Origin: Suillus spraguei
Lineage: Eukaryota; Basidiomycota; Agaricomycetes; Boletales; Suillaceae
Direction of reading: 5' to 3'
Length of the DNA: 20,641 nucleotides
Assembly: GCA_016800925.1 (NCBI GenBank)
Contig: JABCPU010000945.1
Span: forward strand, 1 to 20,641
Below the pieces are notes generated by a model. That model searched no databases. It saw only the letters and a program-made list of their open reading frames with translations, and was not told the origin of the DNA. Below, piece by piece: positions 1-9,782 of this stretch. Both the position numbers and the translations under genes were made by a program. Every line of letters starts with the position of its first letter. Within the stretch, counting starts at the first letter, position 1.

Positions 1-449
1 CCATGTGACAAGATTTTGATCCTCTTCATCGTACTCATTCCATGTAACCGACAGATGCAACTCCTCCGCCAGGGTGCTGATGAACTTCCGTTCCCGAGCG
101 GGAAACGTATCAGGCATTGTCAGGGCCGCAGTACGGTGCTGTGAGGGTTTCCTGGGGTTTTGCAATACAAACTGCTGTACTTGATCAAAAATGTCTCGTT
201 GAGGACGCGTAAGAACTAACATGGACTAATTGTTAGTTGTCGACAGGAAGAATGGAAAACTGTACCAAGCTTAGCACGCATGCGCGCAAGTTCCATTTCT
301 TCTACGTGTTTGCTCCGCTTTCCTTTGAATCAATTCGAGTCCACATATTCTATGGTGTACGGTCTTTCGTCCGCGCCCCCGTAGTCGTCCTAGTATGACA
401 TGTAGGATCTGTGGATGGCATGTATGATGCTGTCATCGAACGCCTACAA
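1..449 (-). pseudogene. Possible Xrn1-like 5'-3' exoribonuclease fragment, broken
   Basis: The minus strand is open from the window edge up to 215 and encodes a stretch containing FPARERKFISTLAEELHL, then SVTWNEYDEEDQNLVTW. I associate this pattern with the linker region of fungal Xrn1 (Kem1) exoribonucleases, from memory only. A 50-nt GT-AG intron (216-265, with a CTAAC branch motif) joins it in frame to an upstream exon reading KRSKHVEEMELARMRAKL. That exon carries two in-frame stops, TGA at 330-332 and TAG at 390-392, and coding-like sequence (AFDDSIIHAIHRSYMSY) continues to about 449. The two stops lie 60 nt apart in the same frame, so the reading frame is right and the gene is dead. Family assignment is tentative; coding nature and decay are clearer. 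The 3' part lies outside the window. Confidence 0.5.
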
Positions 450-667
450 CGATGGACGGTTCACGAGAGGGACTTGTATACTTAGCAAGCCGTGTGTCTG
501 CTCTCGCCTGTACCTCCACTCCTTTCCGCTCACTCTGGCGCCTTCAGGTGTCGTTCGTGGATTCTGACAGTTTTGGTTGATCTGTTCAGATTCTAGGCTG
601 ATATGTGCGCACCTCGAGGATATACAATCTCATGTTTCTAAGACGACCCTCGCGAGATGTGAAGGTT
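450..667. other. Spacer between two minus-strand gene fragments, no gene seen
   Basis: No supported coding segment in any frame. It separates the Xrn1-like fragment from the end of the PAG1-like similarity, so at least one fragment junction should lie in or at the edges of this stretch. No terminal inverted repeat or poly(A) tract marks it. Confidence 0.4.
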
Positions 668-1315
668 CATTCCATTTCATAGATAGACTATTCGAATAGA
701 TCCTTTCGATCGCCTTTTCTCATTGTGGGTGATTGACCTCGGCCTGCGCCGTCTTGAGGTCATATTAGCGTGTACCAGTACCAGCCAGCAAATAGGAAAT
801 ACCTTTCCAATGGGGTGCAAGAGACGAGTCAACGTATCGGCAAAAGCGATCTTGAACCGAAGGCCATGCGCATTTGCGAAAGACTTGGCTGATAATTCCA
901 GAAACTCGGCTCCCTCCTCAAATGCCTCTGGCGGCCATACCTAGCTGATACATGAACACAAAAATACAGAGGACAGGATCTCACTCTCAGTTGAACGTGA
1001 CAGAGCCCTTTCACTAGATGCTTGTACTTCGTATCGAGGTCTTTCGCCACTTGACCCTTCGTTACAGGCTCGAGCTCGCAAAGAAAACGATCCGTGACAC
1101 TCACAAAGCTGGCGGATAATTAGTTTGGATAATGGTACAGTAACGACGCCATGCTCACCGAACGTTTGCTAAGTGTCCGAGCAGCGTAGCATACAGTTCA
1201 GCATTAAGCCGATGATTAGCTGACCATGCAAGGAGCTTCAGTCCGGTCTCTTAAACTGCTTGAACGTTGTTTCCTCCAGGGTAAATCCCAGTGCGTCTTT
1301 GGACAAAACGGACCA
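668..1315 (-). pseudogene. PAG1/Tao3/Mor2 (Furry-like) cell morphogenesis protein, N-terminal-domain fragment
   Basis: Minus-strand exons spell a recognisable part of the cell-morphogenesis N-terminal domain of the Furry/Tao3/Mor2/PAG1 scaffold, which acts with NDR/LATS kinases in polarity. Reading 5' to 3' on the minus strand: exon 1159 to about 1240 (ELYATLLGHLANVR), intron 1109-1158, exon 985-1108 (FVSVTDRFLCELEP, then GQVAKDLDTKYKHL), intron 941-984, exon 803-940 (VWPPEAFEEGAEFLELS, then LLHPIGK), intron 753-802, exon ending near 668 (TAQAEVNHP, then KAIERIY). All three introns are 44-50 nt GT-AG and keep frame. A TGA replaces an expected codon after NHPQ, and similarity stops after IY. 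A further stretch at 1240-1315 (GFTLEETTFKQFKRPD) may be the preceding part in a shifted frame. The full protein is over 2000 residues, so this is a small piece. Confidence 0.75.
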
Positions 1316-2213
1316 GACGGCAATCTTCTGGACTATCATATAGTACTGTGAACCCCAGTATCATTCCTCCTGGCCTATAATATGCCATTTGTCACATCGG
1401 TAGCCGCTTCACTTGTTATCAACCCCTCCTTCAGCGCTGACTCTGACTCAGACACGTGGGTGTTCAACGGCTACTGTGGACCGAGTTCTCTGTCTGAGCA
1501 ACTTGGTGTTGGCGACACCATCGTTGTTTATCAATACACCCTGCACATGAGTTCCATCCCCACCCCTTCCCCCATATTACCGCAACCATCACGCACATTG
1601 TGGGGTGGGGTGGAGGCCATGTTAAGTTTGGTGTGCATACCGAGGCCACTGCTGGCATTCTGACTTACCAGGGCCCTTGCACCATTTGTCTTCCACTACG
1701 GATATGGTGGCAGCGACTCTGGGGATGGATATTTCCTTTCCCTCGCTTATCTGTGATCCTGCAGTCACAGTGATTCCATCACGTCAATTCATTTGTTAGT
1801 ATCCATTTGCTTGCCTTGTATCACTCAGCAGCCTATTGTGACTTACCCTTTCATTCATAGGTTTCAAGATGCGCTTCAGTCATGTGCATGAACCCCAGTG
1901 AAAACTGGACATTCTGAAATCTGCTAAAACAGATGTAAATATACGCAAAGCTACTTAGCACCTTACATACCTGGTCTTATCTACGGTACATAATCGACGC
2001 GTTTCGCAAACACAACATTCAGGCTATAGACTGCTTCCTCGTTTCACGCGTTGACTTTGTGTTTAGCAAACGAGAATTACAAGCAGCGCCCGGTCCATAC
2101 TATGGCTACTACTCGCACACGTCGTACTCGTCACTAGCGCATGTAGTCCTTGTTGCACTATTGCTGCACACACCATAATACATACTTTTATGTGGCAGAG
2201 TGGGATTTTTTCT
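1316..2213. other. Unassigned 0.9 kb stretch upstream of the phosphotransferase start
   Basis: There is a plus-strand open frame at 1382-1663 (93 codons, starting MPFVTSVAASLVINPSF) and a neighbouring frame around 1560-1700 that reads ITATITHIVGWGGGHVKFG. Together they could be remnants of a short secreted-type protein, but I recognise no family and frames do not join cleanly. From about 1870 to 2213 I see no coding signal. The last 100-200 bp directly precede an intact start codon and may be the captured promoter/5'UTR of the phosphotransferase fragment. Confidence 0.35.
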
Positions 2214-2941
2214 ATGGGTTACCTCTCACTGCCGGCACTCAAAAACCTCAAAAAGTATTCCTATAAAGGTGTAGATGAGTGGGTACTGTTCCATTGAGTG
2301 TTCTTTTGCTGTCATACTGAACTTTGAAAATAAGATCTTTGGTTTCGCGTTATCTCCTTACGCTATATTGGAATTGGTTCATCAAGCTCTTTCCACTCAC
2401 TATCGCCCCAAATACCGTATGTTATTACCACTTAGTTCTTGGCGTCAGTCAAACTTGTTCAGATAACCTTGCTTGGCCTGTGTATTGTCGCTTTCAATGT
2501 CATCACGCTACTATATTACGACCCACTTTATTTGACGGAGAAAGATGGAGCAGTCGGGCCTCCTCAGTGGATCTACTTCACGTGCGCGCATTCTATTGTT
2601 TGTGTCAAGCTTGTGTCACGCTGACCCTCGAAACTTAGATGGGCGATTGGGTTGTTCATGTACCAAAGTCTAGACGCAGTGGACGGGTGAGTAGATACCT
2701 TACCACCGGTCTATATCCATGCTTATCCAAGTGCAGCAAGCAGGCACGGAGAACGGAAATGGCTGGTCTTTTGGGAGAAATGTTGAATCATGGTCTGCAT
2801 GCGCGTTTCCTGACGCGCATATATATCTAACCTTTTTCTCATAGGTTGCGACGCGCTTAACACTACAGTATGCTGCCTTTACTTCAAGTCGTGATTCTGG
2901 CCTCATCCTATGTACTTTTCCAGCTTGAGGTCGTTCTTGCG
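2214..2941 (+). pseudogene. Choline/ethanolamine phosphotransferase (CPT1/EPT1 type), 5' half
   Basis: CDP-alcohol phosphatidyltransferases make phosphatidylcholine/ethanolamine from diacylglycerol in ER/Golgi membranes. The fragment starts at its own ATG (2214, MGYLSLPALKNLKKYSYKG) and runs through seven exons: 2214-2278, 2335-2416, 2463-2581, 2639-2686, 2737-2792, 2845-2867, 2924-2941. All six introns are GT-AG and 46-57 nt, and splicing keeps frame throughout (SLVSRYLLTLYWNW, LTIAPNT, ITLLGLCIVAFNV, LTEKDGAVGPPQWIYFTWA, LFMYQSLDAVDG, KQARRTEMAGLLGEML, CDALNTT, LEVVLA). The signature DGx2ARx8Gx3Dx3D is present except that the third Asp is Asn (codon 2786-2788), which should hurt catalysis. 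It ends abruptly near 2941; the next 8 bp lead into a HisRS exon in another frame. The C-terminal membrane segments are missing, so it is a truncated copy. Confidence 0.88.
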
Positions 2942-2949
2942 GTCCACAG

Positions 2950-4168
2950 GACAAGATTCGATCAATATCCTCTGCTGTAGACAAGTTGGACAAGGCTGGT
3001 CGATAGAGATGCATTTTCGATGCTGGTTCTAATTGCGTGCAGCTTCCCTGGCTAGAAGTAAAGAAAGAAATGACGGAAGAGAAAGGCCTTTCTCCAGATG
3101 TCGCTGATAAGATTGGAGAGTATGTCAAGCACAAAGGTAGGCAGCCTTGATTTTATGCAAAGCCAAGTATCTCATCTCATTTGTTATACAGGTGGTCCAT
3201 CGCTACTCGATCTTTTGAAAGCGGATGCCACTCTCATGGCAAACCCGAGCGCGAAGCAGGGCATTTCAGACATGGATATTCTCTTTACTCTCCTATGAGC
3301 ATATAAAGTGCTCGACAAAGTAAGCTCGCTTTCCGTGAATTAGAACATGATATATATTAATGTATGCATAGATCTCGTTCGATATGTCTCTCGCCCGTGG
3401 TCTAGACTATTATACAGGCATCATCTATGAAGCGATCGTCGAAGCATCAGCACCACCAGCTCTTTCCGCAAATGCAACAGAGTCCCCAGCCCCAGCCCCC
3501 CCAAAACCGAAACCCTCGAAAAAAGCCAAAGCTGATGATAACGAAGAGGATGGAGTGGATGAATCGCAGGTTGGTGTCGGGTCCATTGCTGCTGGTGGCC
3601 GGTACGATAACCTGGTTGGTATGTTCACTGCCGCTGCCGCTGCTGAAGGGAAGAAGGCACCAGGGCTCCCGTGTATTGGGGTCAGTATTGGTCTTGACCG
3701 TATCTTTGCAATTGTGTGGCCAAAGTGGGTCGAGAAGAGGATGCGGAGTAAAGAGACCATGGTATACGTGTTGGCTGCTGGTGATGTCTTGTTGGAAGAG
3801 CGGATTGCACTCGTGCAGGAACTCAGGGAAGCAGGCATAAAGGTTAGTCAAATTGTCGTTTTCCAATTCATGTATTAACTCTTTTTTTTTTTTTTCAGAC
3901 TGACTTCCTCGCAAAGAGGAAACTGAAGCTCACTGCGCAGTTCATGGCTGGTGAAAAGGATGAAGTTCCTTTTGCTGTGATTTTGGGCGGTGATGAGCTC
4001 AAGGAAGGTTTGGTGACTGTTAAAGAGCAAAAGTGGGAATTCGTAGATGGGAAGAAGACAAAAGTTCAGTCGGCAGATCAAGGTATGAAGGTGCGGCGGG
4101 ACGAACTGATTAGTTGGATCAAGCAAACACCTACATATCAAGGCTGGTCGAGCGGTCGACTTATCTAG
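2950..4168 (+). pseudogene. Histidyl-tRNA synthetase, C-terminal half
   Basis: Exons 2950-2994 (DKIRSISSAVDKLDK), 3043-3136 (LPWLEVKKEMTEEKGLSPDV), 3192-3319, 3372-3842 and 3899-4168 match a fungal cytosolic/mitochondrial HisRS (HTS1-like), a class II synthetase. Visible are the HisA motif ([10 protein letters not shown]), an Ala/Pro/Lys-rich insert, the GGRYDNL and class II motif 3 region ([13 protein letters not shown]), and the anticodon-binding domain to the stop TAG at 4166-4168. Breaks: the N-terminal half with motifs 1 and 2 is absent, an in-frame TGA lies at 3296-3298 just before the [14 protein letters not shown] splice, and the first intron (2995-3042) has a GC donor in a poor context. 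The last intron (3843-3898) has a long T-rich tract before CAG. The fragment begins exactly after a CAG that looks like the acceptor of a lost upstream intron. Confidence 0.93.
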
Positions 4169-4176
4169 CCATTGGA

Positions 4177-5697
<1,521 letters not shown>

Positions 5698-5699
5698 TG

Positions 5700-6307
5700 A
5701 CCTCTGTAGCTAGTGAAATTGTGCAAAGGATAGCTAAAGGAGAATGGACGTCTTCCGAAGTCCTTGAGGCATACATTGCGCGTTCTGCTATAGCTCAGGC
5801 CAAGGTAAACTGTCTTACAGAAGGGGAGTAGATTCGCCAATTCTCTTCTGGTATTTCCATCCTAACACCTTTCACAGTCCTATATGAGGACGCCCGAAAG
5901 CAAGCAAAGGAGCTTGATGCAGAGTTTGCGAGCACAAAGACACTGCGGGGACCTTTTCATGGTGTTCCAGTCAGCGTCAAAGATAATTGTACATCGCTCC
6001 ATGTGCGACCGATACGTTTTTGAACTTTGCTGTAGACCAGATCGAGGGATACGACGCGACCATTGGGTTCACAGCATGGGCCAACAACCCAGGCAAAAAA
6101 GACGCTTGCGCATGTCCTTATTATCACATTCACCCATTCTCTCTATCATTACTTGTAGGTCGTTGCTCAACTCAGAGCTGCTGGTGCCATCATCTTCGTG
6201 AAGACCAATGTACCGCAGACAATGCTCGCGTTCGAATGCTCTAATCCTCTCTGGGGTCGCACGACAAACCCATGGAACAACAAGTATACATGCGGAGGCA
6301 GCTCTGG
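5700..6307 (+). pseudogene. Amidase-signature hydrolase (fungal acetamidase/FAAH-like), N-terminal part
   Basis: Exons 5700-5823 (ASEIVQRIAKGEWTSSEVLE), 5878-5988 (GPFHGVPVSVKDN), 6036-6106 (YQIEGYDATIGFTAWANN) and 6159-6307 (VVAQLRAAGAIIFVKTNVPQ, then CSNPLWGRTTNPWN and YTCGGSSG) give the N-terminal third of an amidase. The catalytic Lys (in VSVKDN) and the GGSSG loop with the cis-Ser are visible; the sequence stops at the splice donor right after GGSSG, before the nucleophile Ser. Two splice donors are damaged: 5824 begins GG instead of GT, and 6107 begins TG. The intron 5989-6035 is normal. The fragment starts within 5 bp of the SEC23 fragment and lacks a start codon. Confidence 0.9.
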
Positions 6308-6336
6308 TAAGCACATTCTCAAAACTTGTGCCTACC

Positions 6337-6700
6337 ATCAAAAACTGCAGACAGGGTCCAAACGCGTCCCTGAATATGTATCTGCTGAATTGCATAACGG
6401 TCTTGCGAGGGAGTCTCAGCGCAAGGTTGGAAGTTGAGGGCATCTGCACGCCACCGTCCCGTCGGGTCAAATTTGACGCTGTGGAGGTTGGAGGCTGCCG
6501 CCAGGTGATCCCAGGCAGCGTCATGGTTCAAATTTCGAAAGGGGCGTGGCCAATCATCTGTAGGACTACACAGATTGCCAGGGATATCGCCGAAGGAGGC
6601 AAACGATGTAGGACCGGTATAGCAGGAGCATTCGGGGCTTCCACCCATGAGGCGCCAGTCACAAAAGAAGTAAGCGCAGGAGAAATGTGGGGAAGCGGAA
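6337..6700 (-). pseudogene. PP2C-type Ser/Thr phosphatase, N-terminal fragment
   Basis: The minus strand encodes RADALNFQPCAETPSQDRYA and then IQGRVWTLSAVFDG, matching the start of the PP2C catalytic domain in basidiomycetes, where xxQDRY and VFDGH carry the metal-binding acidic residues. The exon stops at a consensus GT donor (GTAGGC, complement of 6331-6336) after VFDG, so the His and everything downstream is missing. An in-frame ATG at 6646-6648 could be a start, but the region upstream of NLHSVKFDPTGRW is not recognisable. It faces the amidase fragment head-on: only 29 bp separate the two exon ends. Confidence 0.72.
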
Positions 6701-6779
6701 TCCCCACTTTGTTGTCGGACCGCTTATAAGTCATTGCTGCTGTCATGTGCAGTACTGGGCGTTAAAGTTCAACATTAAT

Positions 6780-7553
6780 TACAGCAGTTTGCATAATAAG
6801 AGAGGCCGGCGGTATTTTCCAAAAAAAGCGTGCATTTGTTTTCGAAAAGTAGTCCTACAAAGATCGATTTTTATCTCAACAACGAAGCAAGCTATTTACA
6901 TGGTCCAAGCGACAAAACTGATCAGAAAAATCGAACGCAGACGACCAGCAAAAAAACCAAGCGATTCGGTGAAGTTGGTGGTCACCTGCTCTCAGAGCCA
7001 ACAGTCTACAACAACACTTTTTTCTCCGGTCAAACGTCTCCCTTACCCCACTATGAAAGGTCACACATCGTCGCAAGAACTATGCGAAATTATCATCCGA
7101 ATGCTACCACTCCTTGACACGTCTGAAATCATGGCATACACTGGTTCAAGCAAATCGACAATAGAAAGGATTGCGCGATGCTATAAATTGACTGGGAAGC
7201 CGTAGAAAGTTAGAGGGGTAAGAATGGTAGAACTCGAATGATGGACTTGGAAGATATCGAGGTGCGTCCATATTCAATCTCTTTCTGTGCAAATTCTGAC
7301 ATATAAAAGTACAGGCATGGCTGTTTGTCCCGCAGCTGTGATATGTATCTAGATGAGCTCCGTGATGAGATTAGCAAGGCTCGCGGGAAACACCCGTCAT
7401 TGTCCACCATCTGGCGAACGCTTCATCGCACGGGATATTCAAGGAAGAAAGTTAGTGTCTTGATTCTCGTCTCGTTGACAATGATGTTTGATTGATGTGT
7501 GCAATAGATCACTCGAGAAGCAAGAGAGCGGAACCTTGATAAACGTGCTGAGT
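6780..7553 (+). mobile_element. Tc1/mariner-like element, 5' half with transposase N-terminus
   Basis: A TA dinucleotide at 6780-6781 followed by CAGCAGTTTGCATAATAAG looks like the outer end of a Tc1/mariner terminal inverted repeat. The transposase N-terminus starts at ATG 7053 with a helix-turn-helix region (CEIIIRMLPLLDTSEIMA, then GSSKSTIERIARCYKLTGKP), followed by a stop at 7203. After a decayed stretch and one intron, coding resumes with CLSRSCDMYLDELRDEISKA, GKHPSLSTIWRTLHRTGY and, after the intron 7450-7507, ITREARERNLDKRAEYM. This is the second HTH and the linker before the DDE domain. The catalytic DDE domain is entirely missing: the sequence is cut at about 7553 by the large repeat copy 1. 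The 3' inverted repeat was not found. Dead element. Confidence 0.75.
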
Positions 7554-7647
7554 ACATGAAGCAATGAGGTTTTGAAGGAAGCTGTGAGCATAGCTTGGGC
7601 TTGAGTCGTCGTCATCTAAGCGAGCTGCAGAAGGTTTGTGGGTCTAT

Positions 7648-7995
7648 GGTAGAGTGCCCCGAAAGCCGGAATGAGCGATAATCCAATGACAGTCCTCCAT
7701 ACTGGGATAAAATGTCGATCAGCAACGCAGCCACCAACTTTGCATCCATTTGGGGAGAGCGCGTCTTGGTGATAACTTAGCGCTCGCGAATACGGATGAG
7801 ATTTCAACCTCTTTTCCGTCTGTCAACGCATGTAGATGTGGATGCTAGCGAAAACAATGTAAAGAACTGACGGGTTGTCTTTCTTCCGAAAGCATCAGCA
7901 CAATGTCCTAAATTATTACAAATTCAGCATGAAGGGGGATAAAGCAGGATGTATCATGCAGCTCACCGAACAGAAACTGGCCGATCACACTTCCG
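7648..7995 (-). pseudogene. PHO84-like phosphate transporter fragment (copy 1)
   Basis: This is the counterpart of the copy 2 fragment. Minus-strand segments such as VIGLSLIPAFGALY are still readable, as is the GQFLFGK-like segment near 7965-7990, but a 29-bp deletion and frame changes break continuity. The LYQRLTLPE end and the following exon seen in copy 2 are missing because the 273-bp block is absent here. Identification rests mainly on the better-preserved copy 2. Confidence 0.6.
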
Positions 7996-8159
7996 ATATT
8001 GGCAGAAGCTTTCAGTAATCCTTACGTGCATAATTTCGTCTGGTTAAAGTCTGATACGGGATTCTGCAGTCGAGAAAGGCCAGATGCCTACCACCCAAGA
8101 AAAAGCCAGCCTTGATGACAGATAAGCATATACAGACTCAGAGACGGTGCTCATCGCAC

Positions 8160-8960
8160 TTACCTCAGCAATACCCAAGAGTTTCACTTCGGTGTATGGC
8201 AGAATCTGCCCCCGCTGGATTGCCCATGCTCCTGGAGGGTAGTTCTCTGGCGAGTCTCTTTGCCTCCTGCTTGACTAGACATCGTGCTGGGCTGGTAGGT
8301 AAGGGATCGATGATGTAATGTGACTACGATGGAGGTGAAAGTGAGAGCTGTGCGACCTATTGTTCTTCAGCCACTCCTTTGCAGACTGCCAGAATCCCCT
8401 GTGTGACGTGCGGGGCGCCTAAAAGATACCTATCGCAAACTGTATTCATTGTGAATGAGATCGCTAGTACATGACCGATACATGTTAGATGCTACATGCT
8501 AAATAAGACAGCAGGGAAACATACATGATTTGGGTCTTCCGTGGTAGCCAACTCCATTGACTCCAACGCAGATACTTTCAAGACGCGGACTTGTCTTGAT
8601 TTGAGTTGTTCCGGTTTGTTTGTCACCTGCGCCACAGTGATTCGGTCTGCCATCACTAAGTACTCATCAATTGTAGACCTTGACTTGAAATATCAATATC
8701 TCCACGTGTGGTGTCGTGCTAGCGTGAAAGCTGGCTCCCACGTTTGCGTATTCATATTCTCAAAGTTCATTTTTCTTTTCTATCTGAGCCTCCTTCTGCC
8801 CGGCCAATAATGCTGGCACCGCCGCACACACAAAACACGTCCCTGTAATTCTGCCTTGTCCGCCGGGGCCGGGCTCAAGTCTACCCCACACGCAGTTGGT
8901 TCCACTATTGTCAGTGAACATATCAATACTGCGGGCATTGAGTACGTCAGTTCTTGTTCT
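8160..8960 (-). pseudogene. Unidentified minus-strand exon remnants in repeat copy 1
   Basis: Several minus-strand stretches are conserved between the two repeat copies and end at splice-like signals: GAWAIQRGQILPYTEVKLLG before a GTAAGT donor; GFWQSAKEWLKNN; and MELATTEDPNH followed by a GTATGT donor. A further stretch near 8780-8965 carries VDLSPAPADKAELQG in one frame. These look like captured exons, but I do not recognise the protein or proteins and frames are broken by indels. They lie between the phosphate-transporter and NACHT/WD40-like pieces, so more than one source gene is possible. Confidence 0.4.
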
Positions 8961-9320
8961 GGCATCTACCGCCCAAATGCATCAGCGGACCTCGAAGCTA
9001 CACGTCATTTCCAGGATATTCGACAACATTATCGGGATGCTTTCGGAGGTATGAACCATATCTCTCTATTGGAACTGAATGAATTCTCAACGCTAGATCT
9101 CAGCAGGGTGAGGTATGCAGATGGCGCAGGAGGATATACTGAGAAACAATGCTTGCCAGGGATGCTCATATCTAAGATCACGGCAACGATTCAACCAGCT
9201 GGCGAGCCCTTGCTACAGCACACTAATTAGGTCAAATCAGACTCATTCTCTTTGGATAGGACTCGCATTGCTACTGGTCCTCCGGATAAGACTGTCCGGC
9301 TCCACAGGCTACGTATGATA
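8961..9320 (+). pseudogene. Fungal STAND (NACHT/WD40-type) protein remnant, copy 1
   Basis: Plus-strand frames include LNEFSTLDLSRVRYADGAGG followed by YTEKQCLPG, a segment I associate with the region just before the P-loop in Agaricomycete NACHT-type STAND proteins, and then SFSLDRTRIATGPPDKTVRL, which resembles a WD40 blade (consensus like SPDGTRIATGSSDKTVRLWD). The nucleotide-binding domain that should lie between them is missing, so this is an internally deleted copy. Upstream exons present in copy 2 are absent here because of the 738-bp difference. Such proteins act in fungal non-self recognition; this copy cannot be functional. Confidence 0.5.
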
Positions 9321-9435
9321 CATTGTCGCTGAATGCTCCATTACAATTCATGCCACAGCGGCCTTGAGCATCTGGCGACACGTTATCATGTTGAGCAGAT
9401 GCTGCTGGGGTGGAAGGCGGTAAATGACCCTATTT

Positions 9436-9478
9436 TATGGTTGGGAATGCGGGTGGGTGCATTCTTAACCCTACACTA
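9436..9478. repeat. Hairpin next to CTAG, copy 1
   Basis: Arms 9436-9450 and 9459-9473 form a 15-bp imperfect stem with an 8-nt loop, followed by CACTAGT. Copy 1 has an extra mismatch near the stem base compared with copy 2. Confidence 0.6.
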
Positions 9479-9782
9479 GTTCTATAGTCACGTGCACAGT
9501 ATTCTTATTGCAGCTTGTTATACCGGTCATGCAAGGCAGCGGAAGACTTCATTCGAACCTTCTAAGTCCGTATGTGGATGCTGTGGATGCTATACCGACC
9601 ACTTCCTAATTGAATGCCCTAGGGTAGCTGGTATCAGTGGCTTCAAACAATCGACTATGTTTTGGCACAGCTCGAAATAAATCTCTCAGAACGCCAATGA
9701 GAGAAGCTGGTTTGGGGAATTGATAATTTTGGCGAAGTCATGAAGGTTGGTTACACGAAGAGAAGATTGTTATCACCTGGTG

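Larger units (their letters stand above)
7554..9735. repeat. Large dispersed repeat, copy 1 (shorter)
   Basis: From ACATGAAGCAATGAGG at 7554 to AATTTTGGCGA at 9735 the sequence is collinear with 15639-18816 at high identity by eye, with many point differences and short indels. Copy 1 lacks two blocks present in copy 2: about 273 bp (15731-16003) and about 738 bp (17307-18044), plus a 29-bp block in the phosphate-transporter part. Copy 1 in turn keeps short stretches lost from copy 2 (for example TCTGCAAAGG near 8380 and about 24 bp near 8165). Neither copy is therefore the direct source of the other. No inverted terminal repeats were found. CATGAAG occurs at both edges of copy 1 (7555 and 9739), a possible but weak target-site duplication. 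Confidence 0.88.

Noticed and set aside
3296..3298. TGA in HisRS as a recoded codon or alternative genetic code
   Set aside because: Only one such codon, the fragment is truncated anyway, and other genes here use TGA or TAG as ordinary stops.
3425..3914. Long minus-strand frames opposite HisRS
   Set aside because: Antisense shadows of a confidently identified exon; no family pattern of their own.
6069..6524. 151-codon minus-strand frame across amidase and PP2C fragments
   Set aside because: It crosses exons and introns of two recognised fragments in a non-coding frame.
8112..8318. 68-codon plus-strand frame inside repeat copy 1
   Set aside because: The frame is not conserved in copy 2, whereas the minus strand shows exon-like blocks there.
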